Shown: piece by piece, positions 44,107 to 54,957 of the stretch | How the letters are laid out: every line of letters starts with the position of its first letter | Position numbering within the stretch: the stretch's first letter is position 1 | Assembly: GCA_963793825.1 (NCBI GenBank) | Contig: CAWCBE010000002.1 | Location: forward strand, 310,001-374,000 | Direction of reading: 5' to 3' | DNA length: 64,000 nt | Origin: RYN-230 sp963793825 | Lineage (GTDB): Bacteria; Actinomycetota; Actinomycetes; Streptosporangiales; Streptosporangiaceae | The notes under the pieces: generated by a model | What the model was told of the DNA's origin: nothing | What the model saw: the letters and a program-made list of their open reading frames with translations, nothing else | Database searches by the model: none | Made by a program: the position numbers and the translations under genes

Positions 44107-44968
44107 GACCCCGCACGAGCCGGCGGCGGCCCTGGCCGGCCTGGACCAGCTGGAGCTGGCCCCGCCGCAGCAGGCCAAGCGGCACGTCGCGGCCCGGGTC
44201 TGGGCGGCGGCGTGGCCTAAGCTGCTGGCCCTGGTGCTGGCCCTGGCCATCTGGCAGCTGATCTACCTGAGCGGCTTCAAGAGCGCGATCCTGCCCGGCC
44301 CGGCGGCCACCCTGCCTGACCTGTGGCGCCAGCTGCATACCGCCCAGCTGTGGTCGGCGATCGGGACGACGCTGCGCCGCGCGATCATCGGGTTCGCGCT
44401 GGCCCTCGTCATCGGCACGGTGGTGGGCGCCCTGGTCTCCAGGATCAGGCCGCTGCGGGCCGGGGTCGGCTCGCTGATCACCGCGCTGCAGACGCTGCCC
44501 TCGATCGTGTGGGTGCCGTTCGCCATCATCCTGTTCGGCGCGAACACGACCGCGATCCTGTTCGTCATCGTGATGACCGCGGCACCTGCGATCGCCAACG
44601 GCCTTATCGCGGGAGCGGACTTCCTGCCGCCGCTGCTGCTGCGGGCGGGCAAGACCATGGGGCTGCGCCGGGTCTCCCTCTACCGGCACGTGATCATGCC
44701 CGCCACCCTGCCCGCGTTCGTGGGCGGCCTCAAGCAGGGCTGGGCCTTCGGCTGGCACGGCCTTATCGCGGCCGAGATCGTGGTCATCATCCTCGGCCAG
44801 CCCTCGCTCGGGGTGCTGCTGAGCAACGACCAGGACCAGGCGGACATGGCCGGGGCGATCTCGATCATCATCGTGATCCTGGCCATCGGGATCGTGGTGG
44901 ACCTGCTGTTCAACGTGGTCAACAACCGGATCCGGCGCCGCTGGGGAGTGGCCCAGAACGCCGCCTGA
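44096..44968 (+). CDS. ABC permease of the SsuC/TauC type
   Basis: A 290-residue inner-membrane permease with about six helices and the family's EAA-type cytoplasmic loop (GKTMGLRRVSLYRHVIMPATLP as landmark). Preceding blocks LQTLPSIVWVPFAIILFG and GLKQGWAFGWHGLIAAE are characteristic of the nitrate/sulfonate/taurine branch. The overlap with the ATPase gene and the GAGGAGAT binding site inside it show tight coupling. It closes the uptake operon; the convergent fdhD gene follows after 30 bp. Confidence 0.92.
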   Translation: MAIETPHEPAAALAGLDQLELAPPQQAKRHVAARVWAAAWPKLLALVLALAIWQLIYLSGFKSAILPGPAATLPDLWRQLHTAQLWSAIGTTLRRAIIGFALALVIGTVVGALVSRIRPLRAGVGSLITALQTLPSIVWVPFAIILFGANTTAILFVIVMTAAPAIANGLIAGADFLPPLLLRAGKTMGLRRVSLYRHVIMPATLPAFVGGLKQGWAFGWHGLIAAEIVVIILGQPSLGVLLSNDQDQADMAGAISIIIVILAIGIVVDLLFNVVNNRIRRRWGVAQNAA

Positions 44969-44998
44969 CCGGCCCCGGCCTGGCCGGCCGCGGGCCGG

Positions 44999-45805
44999 TC
45001 AGGCCGCGAGCCGCTCGGGCCCGGTGTAGACGTTCAGCGACGAGTCGCGCAGGAACCCGACCAGGGTCATCCCGGACTCGTCCGCCAGCTCGGCCGCCAG
45101 CGAGGACGGCGCGGACACCGCGGCCAGCAGCGGCACGCCCGCCATCAGTGCCTTCTGCGTCAGCTCGAAGGAGGCCCGGCCGCTGACCAGCAAGACGGAC
45201 CCGGCCAGCGGCAGCCGCCCGCCGCGCAGCGCCCAGCCGATGACCTTGTCCACCGCGTTGTGCCGTCCCACGTCCTCGCGCAGCACCAGCAGCGTGCCGT
45301 CCGCGCTGAATAGCCCGGCCGCGTGCAGCCCGCCGGTGCTGGCGAAGACGCGCTGCGCGGCGCGCAGCTGGCCGGGCATCCCGGCCAGTGTGGCGGGCGC
45401 GATGCGCAGCGGATCGGCCGACACGTCGTAGCGGGCCCGGACCCGGATGGCGTCGATGCTCTCCTTGCCGCATACCCCGCACGCGCTGGTGGTGACGAAC
45501 TGGCGGCGCATCCGGGCGCCCGGGGCGCCGACCCCGGGGGCGAGCGTCACGTCCGCCACGTTGCCGTCGCACATCTTGATCTGGGCCAGGTCGGCGGCCG
45601 AGCCGATGACCCCCTCGGCGGCCAGGAAGCCGGCCGCCAGGTCGATGTCGTCGCCGGGTGTGCGCATAGTGACGCTGAGCGGCTGGCCGCCCACCCGGAT
45701 CTCCAGTGGTTCCTCCACGGCCAGCAGGTCGGCCCGCGGGCCGGGGCCCGGCCCGTCCGGCAGCGTCACGCGCAGCACCCGCCGCCTGGCGGTCCTCCCG
45801 GTCAT
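44999..45805 (-). CDS. fdhD: Formate dehydrogenase accessory sulfurtransferase FdhD
   Basis: FdhD passes sulfur from a cysteine desulfurase to the Mo-bis-MGD cofactor of formate dehydrogenase, which is needed for its activity. The 268-residue protein has the sulfur-carrying CGVCG (Cys109, Cys112), GGLHAAGLF, and EDVGRHNAVDKVIG. Its stop side converges with the ABC permease. With moaA, mobA and the selenocysteine genes it indicates a Mo-, probably Sec-containing formate dehydrogenase elsewhere in the genome. It overlaps the GT87 gene upstream by 4 bp (ATGA). Confidence 0.95.
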   Translation of the reverse strand: MTGRTARRRVLRVTLPDGPGPGPRADLLAVEEPLEIRVGGQPLSVTMRTPGDDIDLAAGFLAAEGVIGSAADLAQIKMCDGNVADVTLAPGVGAPGARMRRQFVTTSACGVCGKESIDAIRVRARYDVSADPLRIAPATLAGMPGQLRAAQRVFASTGGLHAAGLFSADGTLLVLREDVGRHNAVDKVIGWALRGGRLPLAGSVLLVSGRASFELTQKALMAGVPLLAAVSAPSSLAAELADESGMTLVGFLRDSSLNVYTGPERLAA

Positions 45806-47136
45806 GCCGCCTCCCGGAGCCTGGGGGTCCCCAGCACGAGGTTACGTGACCGGGCCGCCGCGGCCAGCAGCACGGCCAGCGCCGCCAGCCCGCACAGCAG
45901 GTAGGCGTTGCCGGCCAGCAGGCCGAGCCCGTGCCAGGCGTACTCCGGGTGCGGGGAGCGGGCGGACAGGCCCGGAACGGTGCCCGGCGGATACCAGATC
46001 AGGCCGCACGGGACCAGGGCGGCGCGGCGGTTCCACAGGCTCGGCCACGCTGCGAAGGCCAGCCCGGCCGCGGCCAGCAAGGCCCAGGCCGCACAGCGGG
46101 CCCGGCCGGACACGCGCAGCGCCGCGTCGGCCCCGGCCGCCAGCCCGGGGGCGATCCACACCCAGTGATGATCCCAGCTGATCGGGGACACCAGCAGCCC
46201 GGTCAGGGCACAGCACAGCCAGCCCGCGACCGGCCGCCGGGCGGCGTGCAGCGCCGCCGCGGCGGCCATCCCGGCCAGGCCCACGGCCACCGCCAGCACC
46301 AGCCAGGCCACGGTGCCGCCGGGTGACCCGCCGGCCAGCCGGGTGAGCAGGCCGCGCAGCGACTGGTTGGCCCCGAACCCGACGAACCCGGTGCGGCCCG
46401 CGGCCAGGAAGTCCCGGCCGAGCCACCACTGGGCCGACGCGCCGGGCAGCGCCGCCCAGCCGGCCACCGCGGTGGCGGCGAACACCGCGGCGGCCACGGC
46501 GGCCTGCCGGAACCGGCGGGTGACCAGCAGGTACGGGATGAAGATCAGCGGTACCAGCTTCACCCCGGCGGCCAGCCCGATGCCCGCGCCCCGCCAGCGC
46601 CGCGCGGCCGGCTGGCCCAGGTCCCCGATCACCACGGCCATCAGCAGCAGTTCCACCTGCCCGACGTGCAGCGCGCGCTGCACCGGCTCGGTCCACAGCG
46701 CCGCGGCGGTGACCGCGCAGGCCAGCGCCGCGCGCCGCCGCCCGGTCCAGCCGAGCTGCCCGGCCGTCAGCCACACCGCGGCGGGCAGCGCGAGCAGGCT
46801 CACCGCCGCCATCAGCCACAGCGCGGCGGCGGCGGGCAGCGGGGTGGCGAGCGCGAAGAGCGCAGCCGCGAACGGGGTATAGGTGAACCGGGCGCCCGGG
46901 ATCAGCTGCCAGCGGTACAGGCGGGCTTCGTCGTGCCAGGCCAGCAGGCCGGCGCCACGGTAGACGCGCAGGTCGAAACCGGTCAGCATGGCCGGCAGCG
47001 GATGGCAGGCCACCGCGGCCGCGTAGAGGCCGGCCGCGGCGGCCGCGGCCACCGCCGCGGCCAGCAGGGGGACGCCGCGGCGCCGTCCCGGCGGGGCCGG
47101 CCGGGGTGCGGCGGCCGGGCGCTCGGCGACTTCCAC
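45802..47136 (-). CDS. GT87-family membrane glycosyltransferase (polyprenol-phosphate mannose-dependent type)
   Basis: A 444-residue integral membrane protein with about ten to twelve helices. The first external loop has the acidic residue in TGFDLRVYRGAGLLAW, the place of the catalytic Asp in this C-type fold, then FTYTPFAAALFALATPL. Family members in actinobacteria add alpha-mannose from polyprenyl-phosphate-mannose to lipoglycans. The overlap with fdhD is probably a matter of transcription rather than function. Confidence 0.8.
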   Translation of the reverse strand: MEVAERPAAAPRPAPPGRRRGVPLLAAAVAAAAAAGLYAAAVACHPLPAMLTGFDLRVYRGAGLLAWHDEARLYRWQLIPGARFTYTPFAAALFALATPLPAAAALWLMAAVSLLALPAAVWLTAGQLGWTGRRRAALACAVTAAALWTEPVQRALHVGQVELLLMAVVIGDLGQPAARRWRGAGIGLAAGVKLVPLIFIPYLLVTRRFRQAAVAAAVFAATAVAGWAALPGASAQWWLGRDFLAAGRTGFVGFGANQSLRGLLTRLAGGSPGGTVAWLVLAVAVGLAGMAAAAALHAARRPVAGWLCCALTGLLVSPISWDHHWVWIAPGLAAGADAALRVSGRARCAAWALLAAAGLAFAAWPSLWNRRAALVPCGLIWYPPGTVPGLSARSPHPEYAWHGLGLLAGNAYLLCGLAALAVLLAAAARSRNLVLGTPRLREAA

Positions 47137-47305
47137 GACGCGATGCCTCCAGGGGTGGGGGATGCCGCGCGGCCGGCCCCGAGCATAACGGAGAGTGAGT
47201 GCTCGCGGCCTCTGTGCTGCCGGATTACCGCATCCGGCCGCAGGGTGCCGCCCGGGACGGACGAGCCGGGAAAGAGCAGCAGGCCTAGCGGAGGAAGCGG
47301 GATGT

Positions 47306-48334
47306 CTAGCGGAGGAGGAGGGTGGCGGGGCCGGCCGGCACCAGCTCGCCGATCACCGGCGCGCCCGGGATCTCGCCCGCGATGAGCAGCCCGCCTGAGG
47401 TCTGCGCGTCGGCCAGCAGCAGCAGGTCCTCCTCGCCCAGCCCGCCGGTGTCGGTGTGCGGGGCGACCCAGTCCAGGTTGCGGCGGCTGCCGCCGGGCAC
47501 GAAACCGTCCCGCGCCGCCGCCCGCGCGCCCTCGATGAGCGGCACGGCGGCGTGGTCCAGCACGGCTGACACGCCGCTGGCCCGCGCCAGCTTGAACAGG
47601 TGGCCGAGCAACCCGAACCCGGTCACGTCGGTCGCGCAACGCACCCCGGCGGCCAGGGCCGCCCGGCTGGCCGCGGCGTTGAGCGTGGTCATCACCGTGA
47701 CCGCCTGCGGGAATACCTCCCCGGTCGCCTTGTGCCGGGAGTTCAGCATCCCGCTGCCGATCGGCTTGGTCAGGCTGAGCGGCAGCCCGGCCCGGCCCGC
47801 GTCGAGGCGGAGCAGTGCGTCCGGGCGGGCCAGTCCGGTGACCGCCATGCCGTACTTGGGCTCGGGGTCATCGATGCTGTGCCCGCCGGCCAGCAGGCAG
47901 CCCGCCTCCCGGGTGGCGTCCAGGCCGCCGCGCAGCACCTCCCCGGCCAGCTCGGCCGGGAGCCGGCTGCGCGGCCAGCCCAGCAGGTTCAGCGCGACCA
48001 GCGGCTCACCGCCGACCGCGTACACGTCGGACAGCGCGTTCGTGCCCGCGATCCGGCCGAAGGTGTAAGGGTCGTCCACCACCGGGGTGAAGAAGTCCGC
48101 GGTCGCCACCACGGCGCGGTCGCCCGCGATCCGCACGACGGCCGCGTCATCGCCGTGCTCCAGGCCGATGAGCAGGTCTTCCTCGGTGGGCACCGGCGCC
48201 CGGGCGGTGCCGTGGCCAGATGCTTCGGCCAGCATCGCGGCCACCGCCGCCTCGAGCTCACCCGGCGGTATCTTGCAGGCGCAGCCGCCGCCGCTCGCAT
48301 ACTGGGTGAGCCGGATCGCTGTCGGGATGGCCAT
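47306..48334 (-). CDS. selD: Selenide, water dikinase SelD (cysteine form)
   Basis: SelD makes selenophosphate from selenide and ATP, the selenium donor for Sec-tRNA. The 342-residue protein has the catalytic loop GGGCACK, with Cys18 at the site that is selenocysteine in some species (TGC here) and Lys21. ATP-site blocks follow: GDDAAVV, TADFFTPVVDDPYTFGRIA, GGHSIDDPEPKYGMAVTG and TDVTGFGLLGH. ATG 48334 is chosen by alignment to the usual start a few residues ahead of the loop; longer in-frame starts exist but lack a binding site. Confidence 0.95.
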   Translation of the reverse strand: MAIPTAIRLTQYASGGGCACKIPPGELEAAVAAMLAEASGHGTARAPVPTEEDLLIGLEHGDDAAVVRIAGDRAVVATADFFTPVVDDPYTFGRIAGTNALSDVYAVGGEPLVALNLLGWPRSRLPAELAGEVLRGGLDATREAGCLLAGGHSIDDPEPKYGMAVTGLARPDALLRLDAGRAGLPLSLTKPIGSGMLNSRHKATGEVFPQAVTVMTTLNAAASRAALAAGVRCATDVTGFGLLGHLFKLARASGVSAVLDHAAVPLIEGARAAARDGFVPGGSRRNLDWVAPHTDTGGLGEEDLLLLADAQTSGGLLIAGEIPGAPVIGELVPAGPATLLLR

Positions 48335-48460
48335 GGGGCCACTGTAAACGCGCCGCATCTTGCGATGCGCTCGGGGACGTGGTGGCATTCCAGGAAACCA
48401 GACTCAGGCACCGGGGCCGGGGATGGCGCAGGGATGAGCCCGGGGAAGCGGAGGTGAGCC

Positions 48461-50308
48461 GTGACCAGCGACGTGCTGCGGCAGCGGGCGGAGATCGAGG
48501 AGTCCATCCGGGGCAAGACGATCTGCGACCAGCTGCGGCTGACCGCGGAGCAGTCCGCGGACGAGCCCGCCATGTCTGATGGCAGCCAGGGTGACTGGCA
48601 GACCATCACCTGGGCGCAGGCCCGGCAGCAGGTGCTGGAACTGGCGGCCGGGTTCGCCGCGCTCGGCCTGGTCCCCGGGGAGCGGGTGGCTCTCATGATG
48701 GCGAACCGGGCTGAGCACGTGCTGGCCGATCTCGGCGCCGTGCATGCCGGCGGGATCCCGGTTACGTTCTACGCCACGCTGGCCGCCGAGCAGGTGGGCT
48801 ACGTGGCCGGGGACTGCGACGCCCGGATCGCCGTGCTGGACGGGGCGGACCAGCTGGCCCGGTGGGCGCCGGTGCTGGACCAGCTGCCCGGGCTGGCCAA
48901 GATCATCGTGCTCGACGCCGCCGCCTGCCCGGCCGGCGACCAGTACCTGAGCTGGGCCGATTTCGCGGCGCTGGGCCGGGACCGGCTGGCCTCGCTGAGG
49001 GCCGAGGTGAGCGCGCGGGTCGCCGCCATCGGCCCGGACGACCCGGTCACCCTGCTCTACACCTCCGGCACGACCGGCAACCCCAAGGGCGTGCTGCTCA
49101 CCCACCACGGCGTGCTCTACGAGGTGGCCGTGGGGGAGCGCACCGGCAACATCACCCCGGGAGTGCGCTGGGTGTCGTACCTGCCGCTGGCGCACATCGC
49201 CGAGCGCATGTTCACCATCTACCTCCCGCTCAGCACGGCCGGCCACGTCTACTTCTGCCCGGATGCCAAGCAGCTGGTCTCGGCGGTCGGCTCGGTGCGG
49301 CCGACCGCGTTCTTCGGCGTGCCCCGGGTCTGGGAGAAGATCCAGGCCGGGATCCAGGCGCTGCTCGCCGCCGAGCAGGACCCGGCCCGGCAGGCGGCGG
49401 TCGGCCAGGCCATGGACGTCGGCCGCCGGTACGTGGAGAGCTGCCAGTTCGGCCACACCACCACCGGCGAGCTGGCCGCCGCCTTCCAGCAGGCGGACCA
49501 GGCGGTGCTAGCCCCCATCCGCGCCCTGCTCGGCCTGGGCGAGGCCGCGATCGTGTCCAGCGCGGCGGCCCCGCTGCCGCCCGACGTGGCCGCCTTCTTC
49601 GCCGGGCTGGGCCTGCAGATCCTCGACATCTACGGGATGACCGAGACCACCGGGGCGTTCGCGTACAACACCGCGGCCGCGTTCAAGATGGGCACGGTGG
49701 GCCTGCCGCTGCCCGGCATCGAGGTCCGCATCGACGACGACGGCGAGATCTGCACCCGCGGCCCGCTGAACACCCCCGGCTACCTGAACCGGCCGGACCT
49801 GACCGCGGGCCTCATCGACGACGAGGGCTGGCTGCACACCGGGGACATCGGCGGGCTGGACGACGATGGCTTCCTGTCCGTGGTGGACCGCAAGAAGGAG
49901 CTGATCATCACCGCCGGCGGCGAGAACGTGCCGCCCGCGGTGATCGAGAACCTGCTCGTCGCGCACCCGCTGATCGGCCAGGCCCTGGCCTACGGGGACC
50001 GGCGCCCCTATGTGGTCGCGCTGCTCACCCTGGATGCCGAGGTGGCGCCCGCGTGGGCGGCGTCCCGGGGCATCCAGGCGGACTCGCTGGCCGCCCTGGC
50101 CGACCATCCGGCCGTGCTGGAGGCGGTGGCGGGCGCGGTGGCGGCGGCCAACCAGCATCTGGCCCGGGTCCAGCAGGTCAAGCGGTGGCGGCTGCTGCCG
50201 GTGGAGTGGACCGCGGAAAGCGAGGAGCTGACCCCCACGCTCAAGCTGAAGCGGCGCGTGGTGCACGCCAAGTACTCCGACGACATCGACACGCTCTACG
50301 CCGGATAG
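48461..50308 (+). CDS. AMP-dependent acyl-CoA synthetase (long-chain fatty acid type)
   Basis: A 615-residue adenylate-forming enzyme. Motifs in order: YTSGTTGNPKG (P-loop-like), YLPLAHIAERM, YGMTETTGAF, GWLHTGDIG and DRKKELIITAGGENV, with the catalytic Lys in TPTLKLKRRVV. It activates a carboxylic acid, probably a fatty acid, with CoA. The GTG start has GGAGGTGA upstream. It stands alone between selD and tRNA-Sec, with no fatty-acid neighbours. Confidence 0.93.
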   Translation: MTSDVLRQRAEIEESIRGKTICDQLRLTAEQSADEPAMSDGSQGDWQTITWAQARQQVLELAAGFAALGLVPGERVALMMANRAEHVLADLGAVHAGGIPVTFYATLAAEQVGYVAGDCDARIAVLDGADQLARWAPVLDQLPGLAKIIVLDAAACPAGDQYLSWADFAALGRDRLASLRAEVSARVAAIGPDDPVTLLYTSGTTGNPKGVLLTHHGVLYEVAVGERTGNITPGVRWVSYLPLAHIAERMFTIYLPLSTAGHVYFCPDAKQLVSAVGSVRPTAFFGVPRVWEKIQAGIQALLAAEQDPARQAAVGQAMDVGRRYVESCQFGHTTTGELAAAFQQADQAVLAPIRALLGLGEAAIVSSAAAPLPPDVAAFFAGLGLQILDIYGMTETTGAFAYNTAAAFKMGTVGLPLPGIEVRIDDDGEICTRGPLNTPGYLNRPDLTAGLIDDEGWLHTGDIGGLDDDGFLSVVDRKKELIITAGGENVPPAVIENLLVAHPLIGQALAYGDRRPYVVALLTLDAEVAPAWAASRGIQADSLAALADHPAVLEAVAGAVAAANQHLARVQQVKRWRLLPVEWTAESEELTPTLKLKRRVVHAKYSDDIDTLYAG

Positions 50309-50334
50309 GGCCGGGCCCGGCTAGGCTCGTCGGC

Positions 50335-50430
50335 GGAGGCGTCCGGGTGCCTGGTGGCCCTCCCGGTCTTCAAAACCGGTGGACGGCGCGCCGCGTCGTC
50401 GGCGGGTTCGATTCCCGTCCGCCTCCGCCA
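50335..50430 (+). tRNA. selC: Selenocysteine tRNA (anticodon TCA)
   Basis: A 96-nt tRNA with a long variable arm. Acceptor arms GGAGGCG and CGCCTCC are followed by discriminator G and an encoded CCA. The anticodon stem CCGGT/ACCGG encloses CTTCAAA, with TCA at 50370-50372, which reads UGA. The T arm contains GGTTCGATTCC. The size, UGA-reading anticodon and long extra arm identify tRNA-Sec. It sits close to selD, selA and selB. Confidence 0.95.
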
Positions 50431-50502
50431 TTCACGCAGGCGCCATTCACGCAGGCGCCATTCACGCAGGCGCCATTCACGCGGGCGCCATTCACGCGTG
50501 CC
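50428..50502. repeat. Five 15-bp tandem repeats beginning in the CCA end of tRNA-Sec
   Basis: Unit CCATTCACGCAGGCG in five copies, the first three identical and the last two changed at one to three bases (GCGGGCG, then GCGTGCC). The first unit starts with the tRNA's own CCA; the last holds the stop codon (TCA on this strand) of the convergent permease gene. There are no unique spacers, so it is not a CRISPR. Confidence 0.92.
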
Positions 50503-51958
50503 GGCCGCCGGCGTGGCCGCTGTCGCTCTCCCGCTGGATCTGGAAGAACCCCGACCGCAGGATCACCCGGGCGCAGAACATCAGCACGAGCCCGGCCGCC
50601 ACGATGCCGGCCAGCGACCAGACCTGCGAGGACGGGGCGATCATCACCGACTTGACGAACACCCAGCCGAGGAAGCCCGCCGCGCCCAGCGGCAGGATGC
50701 CGAGGATCAGGGCGTCCCAGGCGCTGCGCAGCACCCGGCGCCGGTAGTACACGATCATGGCCAGCGCGGTCAGGATGTAGAAGATCGAGAACAGCAGCCC
50801 GGTCACGTTGATCACGCTGCTGAACGCGTTCTGCACCGTGGTGGCCAGGAAATAGATGGTGCTCAGCACCACGATGAGCACGCCGACGATGACACTGGCC
50901 GCGACCGGGGTGGCGAACCGGCGGGACACGTTGGCCAGGAACTCCGGCAGCGCCCGGTAGCTGGCCATCCCGTAGACGATCCGGGCGCTGAGCAGGATCC
51001 CGGTGCCGGTGGTGGCGATCACCGACAGCGCGATGGCCAGCGCCATGGCCTTGGCCCAGCCGCCGCCGCCGAGCGCCTGCGCCACGGTGATCAGCGCGGT
51101 CCCGTTCTTGGCCGCGGCCTGCAGCTTGCCCGGGGACACCACGCCCTGGAAGCCGACCTGCGAGATCGTGTAGATGACGGCCAGCAGGGCCACCGCCATG
51201 ATGGCGGCGCGCCCCGGGTTGGTCCGGCGGTGCTTCACTTCCTCGTTGACGTACAGCGTGCCGTCCCAGCCGCCGTACACGAACACGGCGGCCAGGAAGC
51301 CGGCCACCGCGCTGCCCTTGCCGCCCACCCCGGACAGGGTGAACCAGCCGTGCGTGATGGGGACCGTCCCCGGGTGCCGGGTCAGCACCCAGACCAGGCC
51401 CGCGATGGCCATCCCGACCAGGATCAGGTACTCCACCAGGGCCATCCCGACCTGGACCCGGGCGCTGATCCGGATGCCGACGACCGCGATGACCAGCATG
51501 ACCAGGCCGACCGCCACGCCGATGGCGACGTTCGCGGCGGTGCTGGTCGAACCGGAGCCGAACACGGCCAGCACCGACGGCCCGAGCAGCAGCACCTCGG
51601 CGACGGTGCCGATGATGTAGGCCGCGATCATCAGCCACCCGGTCAGGAAGCCGAGGTAAGGGCTGATGGCCCGGCCGACCCATTCGAAGGACGCGCCGCA
51701 GTTGGCGTTCCACAGGTTCAGCCGCCGGTAGGCGTTCGCGATGATCAGCATCGGGATGGCGGTGAGCAGCAGGATCGGACCGCTGCCGTACGCGGTCGCG
51801 GCGGCCAGCGTGGCCAGCGACAGGCCGACGGTGGCGGCGGGTGCGGAGGAGGCCATCCCGATGACCGTGTCCTGCGCGACCCCGATCGCGTTCGGCTCCA
51901 GCCGGTGTGGCGTGACCGCCGGGGGGCCAGTCACAGCAGCGGCTGATTGCTCGGTCAT
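50492..51958 (-). CDS. APC-family amino acid permease
   Basis: A 488-residue transporter with about 12 helices. The first helix has the APC substrate signature region DTVIGMASSAPAATVGLSL. VGRAISPYLGFLTGWLMIAAY and FVYGGWDGTLYVNEEVKHRR follow. It is distinct from the permease at 5-6.6 kb and has no linked enzyme genes, so the substrate is unknown. The last codon lies within the tandem repeats that follow tRNA-Sec; an expansion there would change only the tail. Confidence 0.9.
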   Translation of the reverse strand: MTEQSAAAVTGPPAVTPHRLEPNAIGVAQDTVIGMASSAPAATVGLSLATLAAATAYGSGPILLLTAIPMLIIANAYRRLNLWNANCGASFEWVGRAISPYLGFLTGWLMIAAYIIGTVAEVLLLGPSVLAVFGSGSTSTAANVAIGVAVGLVMLVIAVVGIRISARVQVGMALVEYLILVGMAIAGLVWVLTRHPGTVPITHGWFTLSGVGGKGSAVAGFLAAVFVYGGWDGTLYVNEEVKHRRTNPGRAAIMAVALLAVIYTISQVGFQGVVSPGKLQAAAKNGTALITVAQALGGGGWAKAMALAIALSVIATTGTGILLSARIVYGMASYRALPEFLANVSRRFATPVAASVIVGVLIVVLSTIYFLATTVQNAFSSVINVTGLLFSIFYILTALAMIVYYRRRVLRSAWDALILGILPLGAAGFLGWVFVKSVMIAPSSQVWSLAGIVAAGLVLMFCARVILRSGFFQIQRESDSGHAGGRHA

Positions 51959-52246
51959 CTGGGTTCCTCTCCTGCCGGACGGGGGATCAGAGAGTGACGC
52001 GGGCAGGCGGGGATGCCTGAGCGGATACGGGAACGCTCAGCCCCAGCGCGCAGGCGGCCTGTCCAGGGTCGGCCACCGGAAGATCATAGCGGGCAATTCT
52101 GGCGCCGGGTGATACGTTCTGACGCTAATTTGCGGGTTGGCGCGCTATGCGGCCGCCGTTGTTGCCGGGCCATTTCCGAAGCCCGGCAAAAAGGGACAAT
52201 CGTGGCAATTAACCGGGGCGGCCGGCCGGATTGATAGTCTCAGGGT
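51959..52246. other. Intergenic region with a leader hairpin
   Basis: 288 bp between divergent genes. TTGCCGGGC (52162-52170) and GCCCGGCAA (52181-52189) form a 9-bp stem with a 10-nt loop. Its A run lies on the wrong side for a rightward terminator. AATT-rich stretches at 52125-52132 and 52205-52212 may belong to promoters. No gene is seen. Confidence 0.5.
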
Positions 52247-52585
52247 GTGGCACACGTGGCCGGTGACCAGGGCGGCTGGCGGGAACTGCCGCCGGCGCCC
52301 CCGGCGCACGGCAGCTTCCTGGCCTGGTACCAGGGATGTCGCTGTGATCTGTGCGAGCAGAGCGGGCAGGGTTTCCTGCGGGAACTGGCCCGCCGGTACG
52401 CCGGGCGGCGCCCGCCGGCCCCGCCGCCGTCGGCCCGGCTGAGCGCGGATGATCAGGCACACCTCGAGCCCGCGGTGCGTGACCGGGCCTGCCCGTTCTG
52501 CGGCGCGCTGCGCTACCACCGCTGCCGCGACCCGCATTTCCCGCTGCACTTTGCCGAGACCCACCCCGAGCGCCGCGTGAGCTGA
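52247..52585 (+). CDS. Small protein with paired cysteine motifs, function unknown
   Basis: A 112-residue protein with two likely zinc knuckles, CRCDLC near residue 31 and CPFC followed by YHRCRDPHFPLHFAETH near 81-105, linked by a Pro/Arg-rich stretch. No family with a known role is recognised. The GTG start has no clear binding site and may be leaderless. It runs toward a convergent membrane-protein gene with a shared terminator between them. Confidence 0.65.
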   Translation: MAHVAGDQGGWRELPPAPPAHGSFLAWYQGCRCDLCEQSGQGFLRELARRYAGRRPPAPPPSARLSADDQAHLEPAVRDRACPFCGALRYHRCRDPHFPLHFAETHPERRVS

Positions 52586-52624
52586 GCGGCGGGGGTTGCG
52601 GAGGGTCCCCGTGCTAACCGGGAA

Positions 52625-52663
52625 GCGGGCCAGGCCCCGGGGGGGATCCGGGACCTGGCCCGC
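52625..52663. terminator. Shared terminator hairpin between convergent genes
   Basis: GCGGGCCAGG (52625-52634) pairs with CCTGGCCCGC (52654-52663) around a GC-rich loop that can itself fold. It lies 40 bp past the plus-strand stop and 25 bp past the minus-strand stop, and can serve both directions. Confidence 0.65.
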
Positions 52664-52687
52664 GGGCGGTGCGAGCCGGCCGTGGCC

Positions 52688-53371
52688 TTAGCTGACCGGG
52701 TGGCCCGGGGACCCGGACACCGCTGCGTCCTCCTCGGCCAGCGGGGTCCCGTCAGCGGTGCTGCCGTCCGCCGCGGCCGCCCGGCGGCGCGGCAGGACGG
52801 TCGTGGTCTCGGCGTCCTGGACAGCCACCGGCTCAGTCGCGGGGCCGGCTGCCGTCTCCTCGGCGGGCACGACCTCGTGGCGCCGGGCGTCCAGCCGGGC
52901 GTCCCGGACGCCGATCACGGCGAGCCGCCCGATGGACAGCGCGGCCAGGAACACGATGATCACGCCGAGCCCGCTGAAGTAACTGACCTCGACCAGCACC
53001 CGGGTCACCGTGCCGCCGATCGGGGTGCCGATGTCCAGGGCGCCAGCGGTCTGCCAGAGCGGGGACAGGGCCCGCCCCATCACGAACCAGGCGCCGCTGG
53101 CGGCGGCCACCCAGGCGCCGAGCATGGCCACCGGCCGGACCCGGCTGGCCAGCAGGATGAGCCCGCCGATCACGGTGCCGACCGCGGGCAGGATCTCCAG
53201 CCACAGGCGCCCGGAGGTGTAGGTCCAGGCGGTGCCCGGAGTGTAGGAAAAGTGGAAATACGATCCGACGAACGGAATCAGCCCGCCCCACAGGCCGAGC
53301 AGGACCAGCAGAACGCCGCTCAAGGCACCCCGGGTCCGGGGGACTCGCAGCATCCCGGCCATATCGATCAC
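52688..53371 (-). CDS. Membrane protein of unknown function
   Basis: A 227-residue protein with about four transmembrane segments in the first 160 residues (GVLLVLLGLWGGLIPFVG, ILPAVGTVIGGLILLAS, MLGAWVAAASGAWFVMG, GLGVIIVFLAALSIGRLAVIG as landmarks). An acidic, Ala/Thr-rich cytoplasmic tail with no domain follows. No family function is known. ATG at 53371 or the in-frame ATG at 53362 could be the start. It is divergent from selA but seems unrelated. Confidence 0.75.
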   Translation of the reverse strand: MIDMAGMLRVPRTRGALSGVLLVLLGLWGGLIPFVGSYFHFSYTPGTAWTYTSGRLWLEILPAVGTVIGGLILLASRVRPVAMLGAWVAAASGAWFVMGRALSPLWQTAGALDIGTPIGGTVTRVLVEVSYFSGLGVIIVFLAALSIGRLAVIGVRDARLDARRHEVVPAEETAAGPATEPVAVQDAETTTVLPRRRAAAADGSTADGTPLAEEDAAVSGSPGHPVS

Positions 53372-53485
53372 TCCCTCTTGCCGCGCGCGGCATATTATCC
53401 GGCCCGCGTCAGCTACCCGGGAGAGCGCCTTTCATGCGTCCGGGCCGCCGCATCCCGGCCCGGGCGGCCGGGTAATGTCACGCTC

Positions 53486-54952
<1,467 letters not shown>

Positions 54953-54957
54953 CCGGC

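Noticed and set aside
50428..50502. CRISPR array after tRNA-Sec
   Set aside because: Units are contiguous 15-mers without spacers and there are no cas genes.
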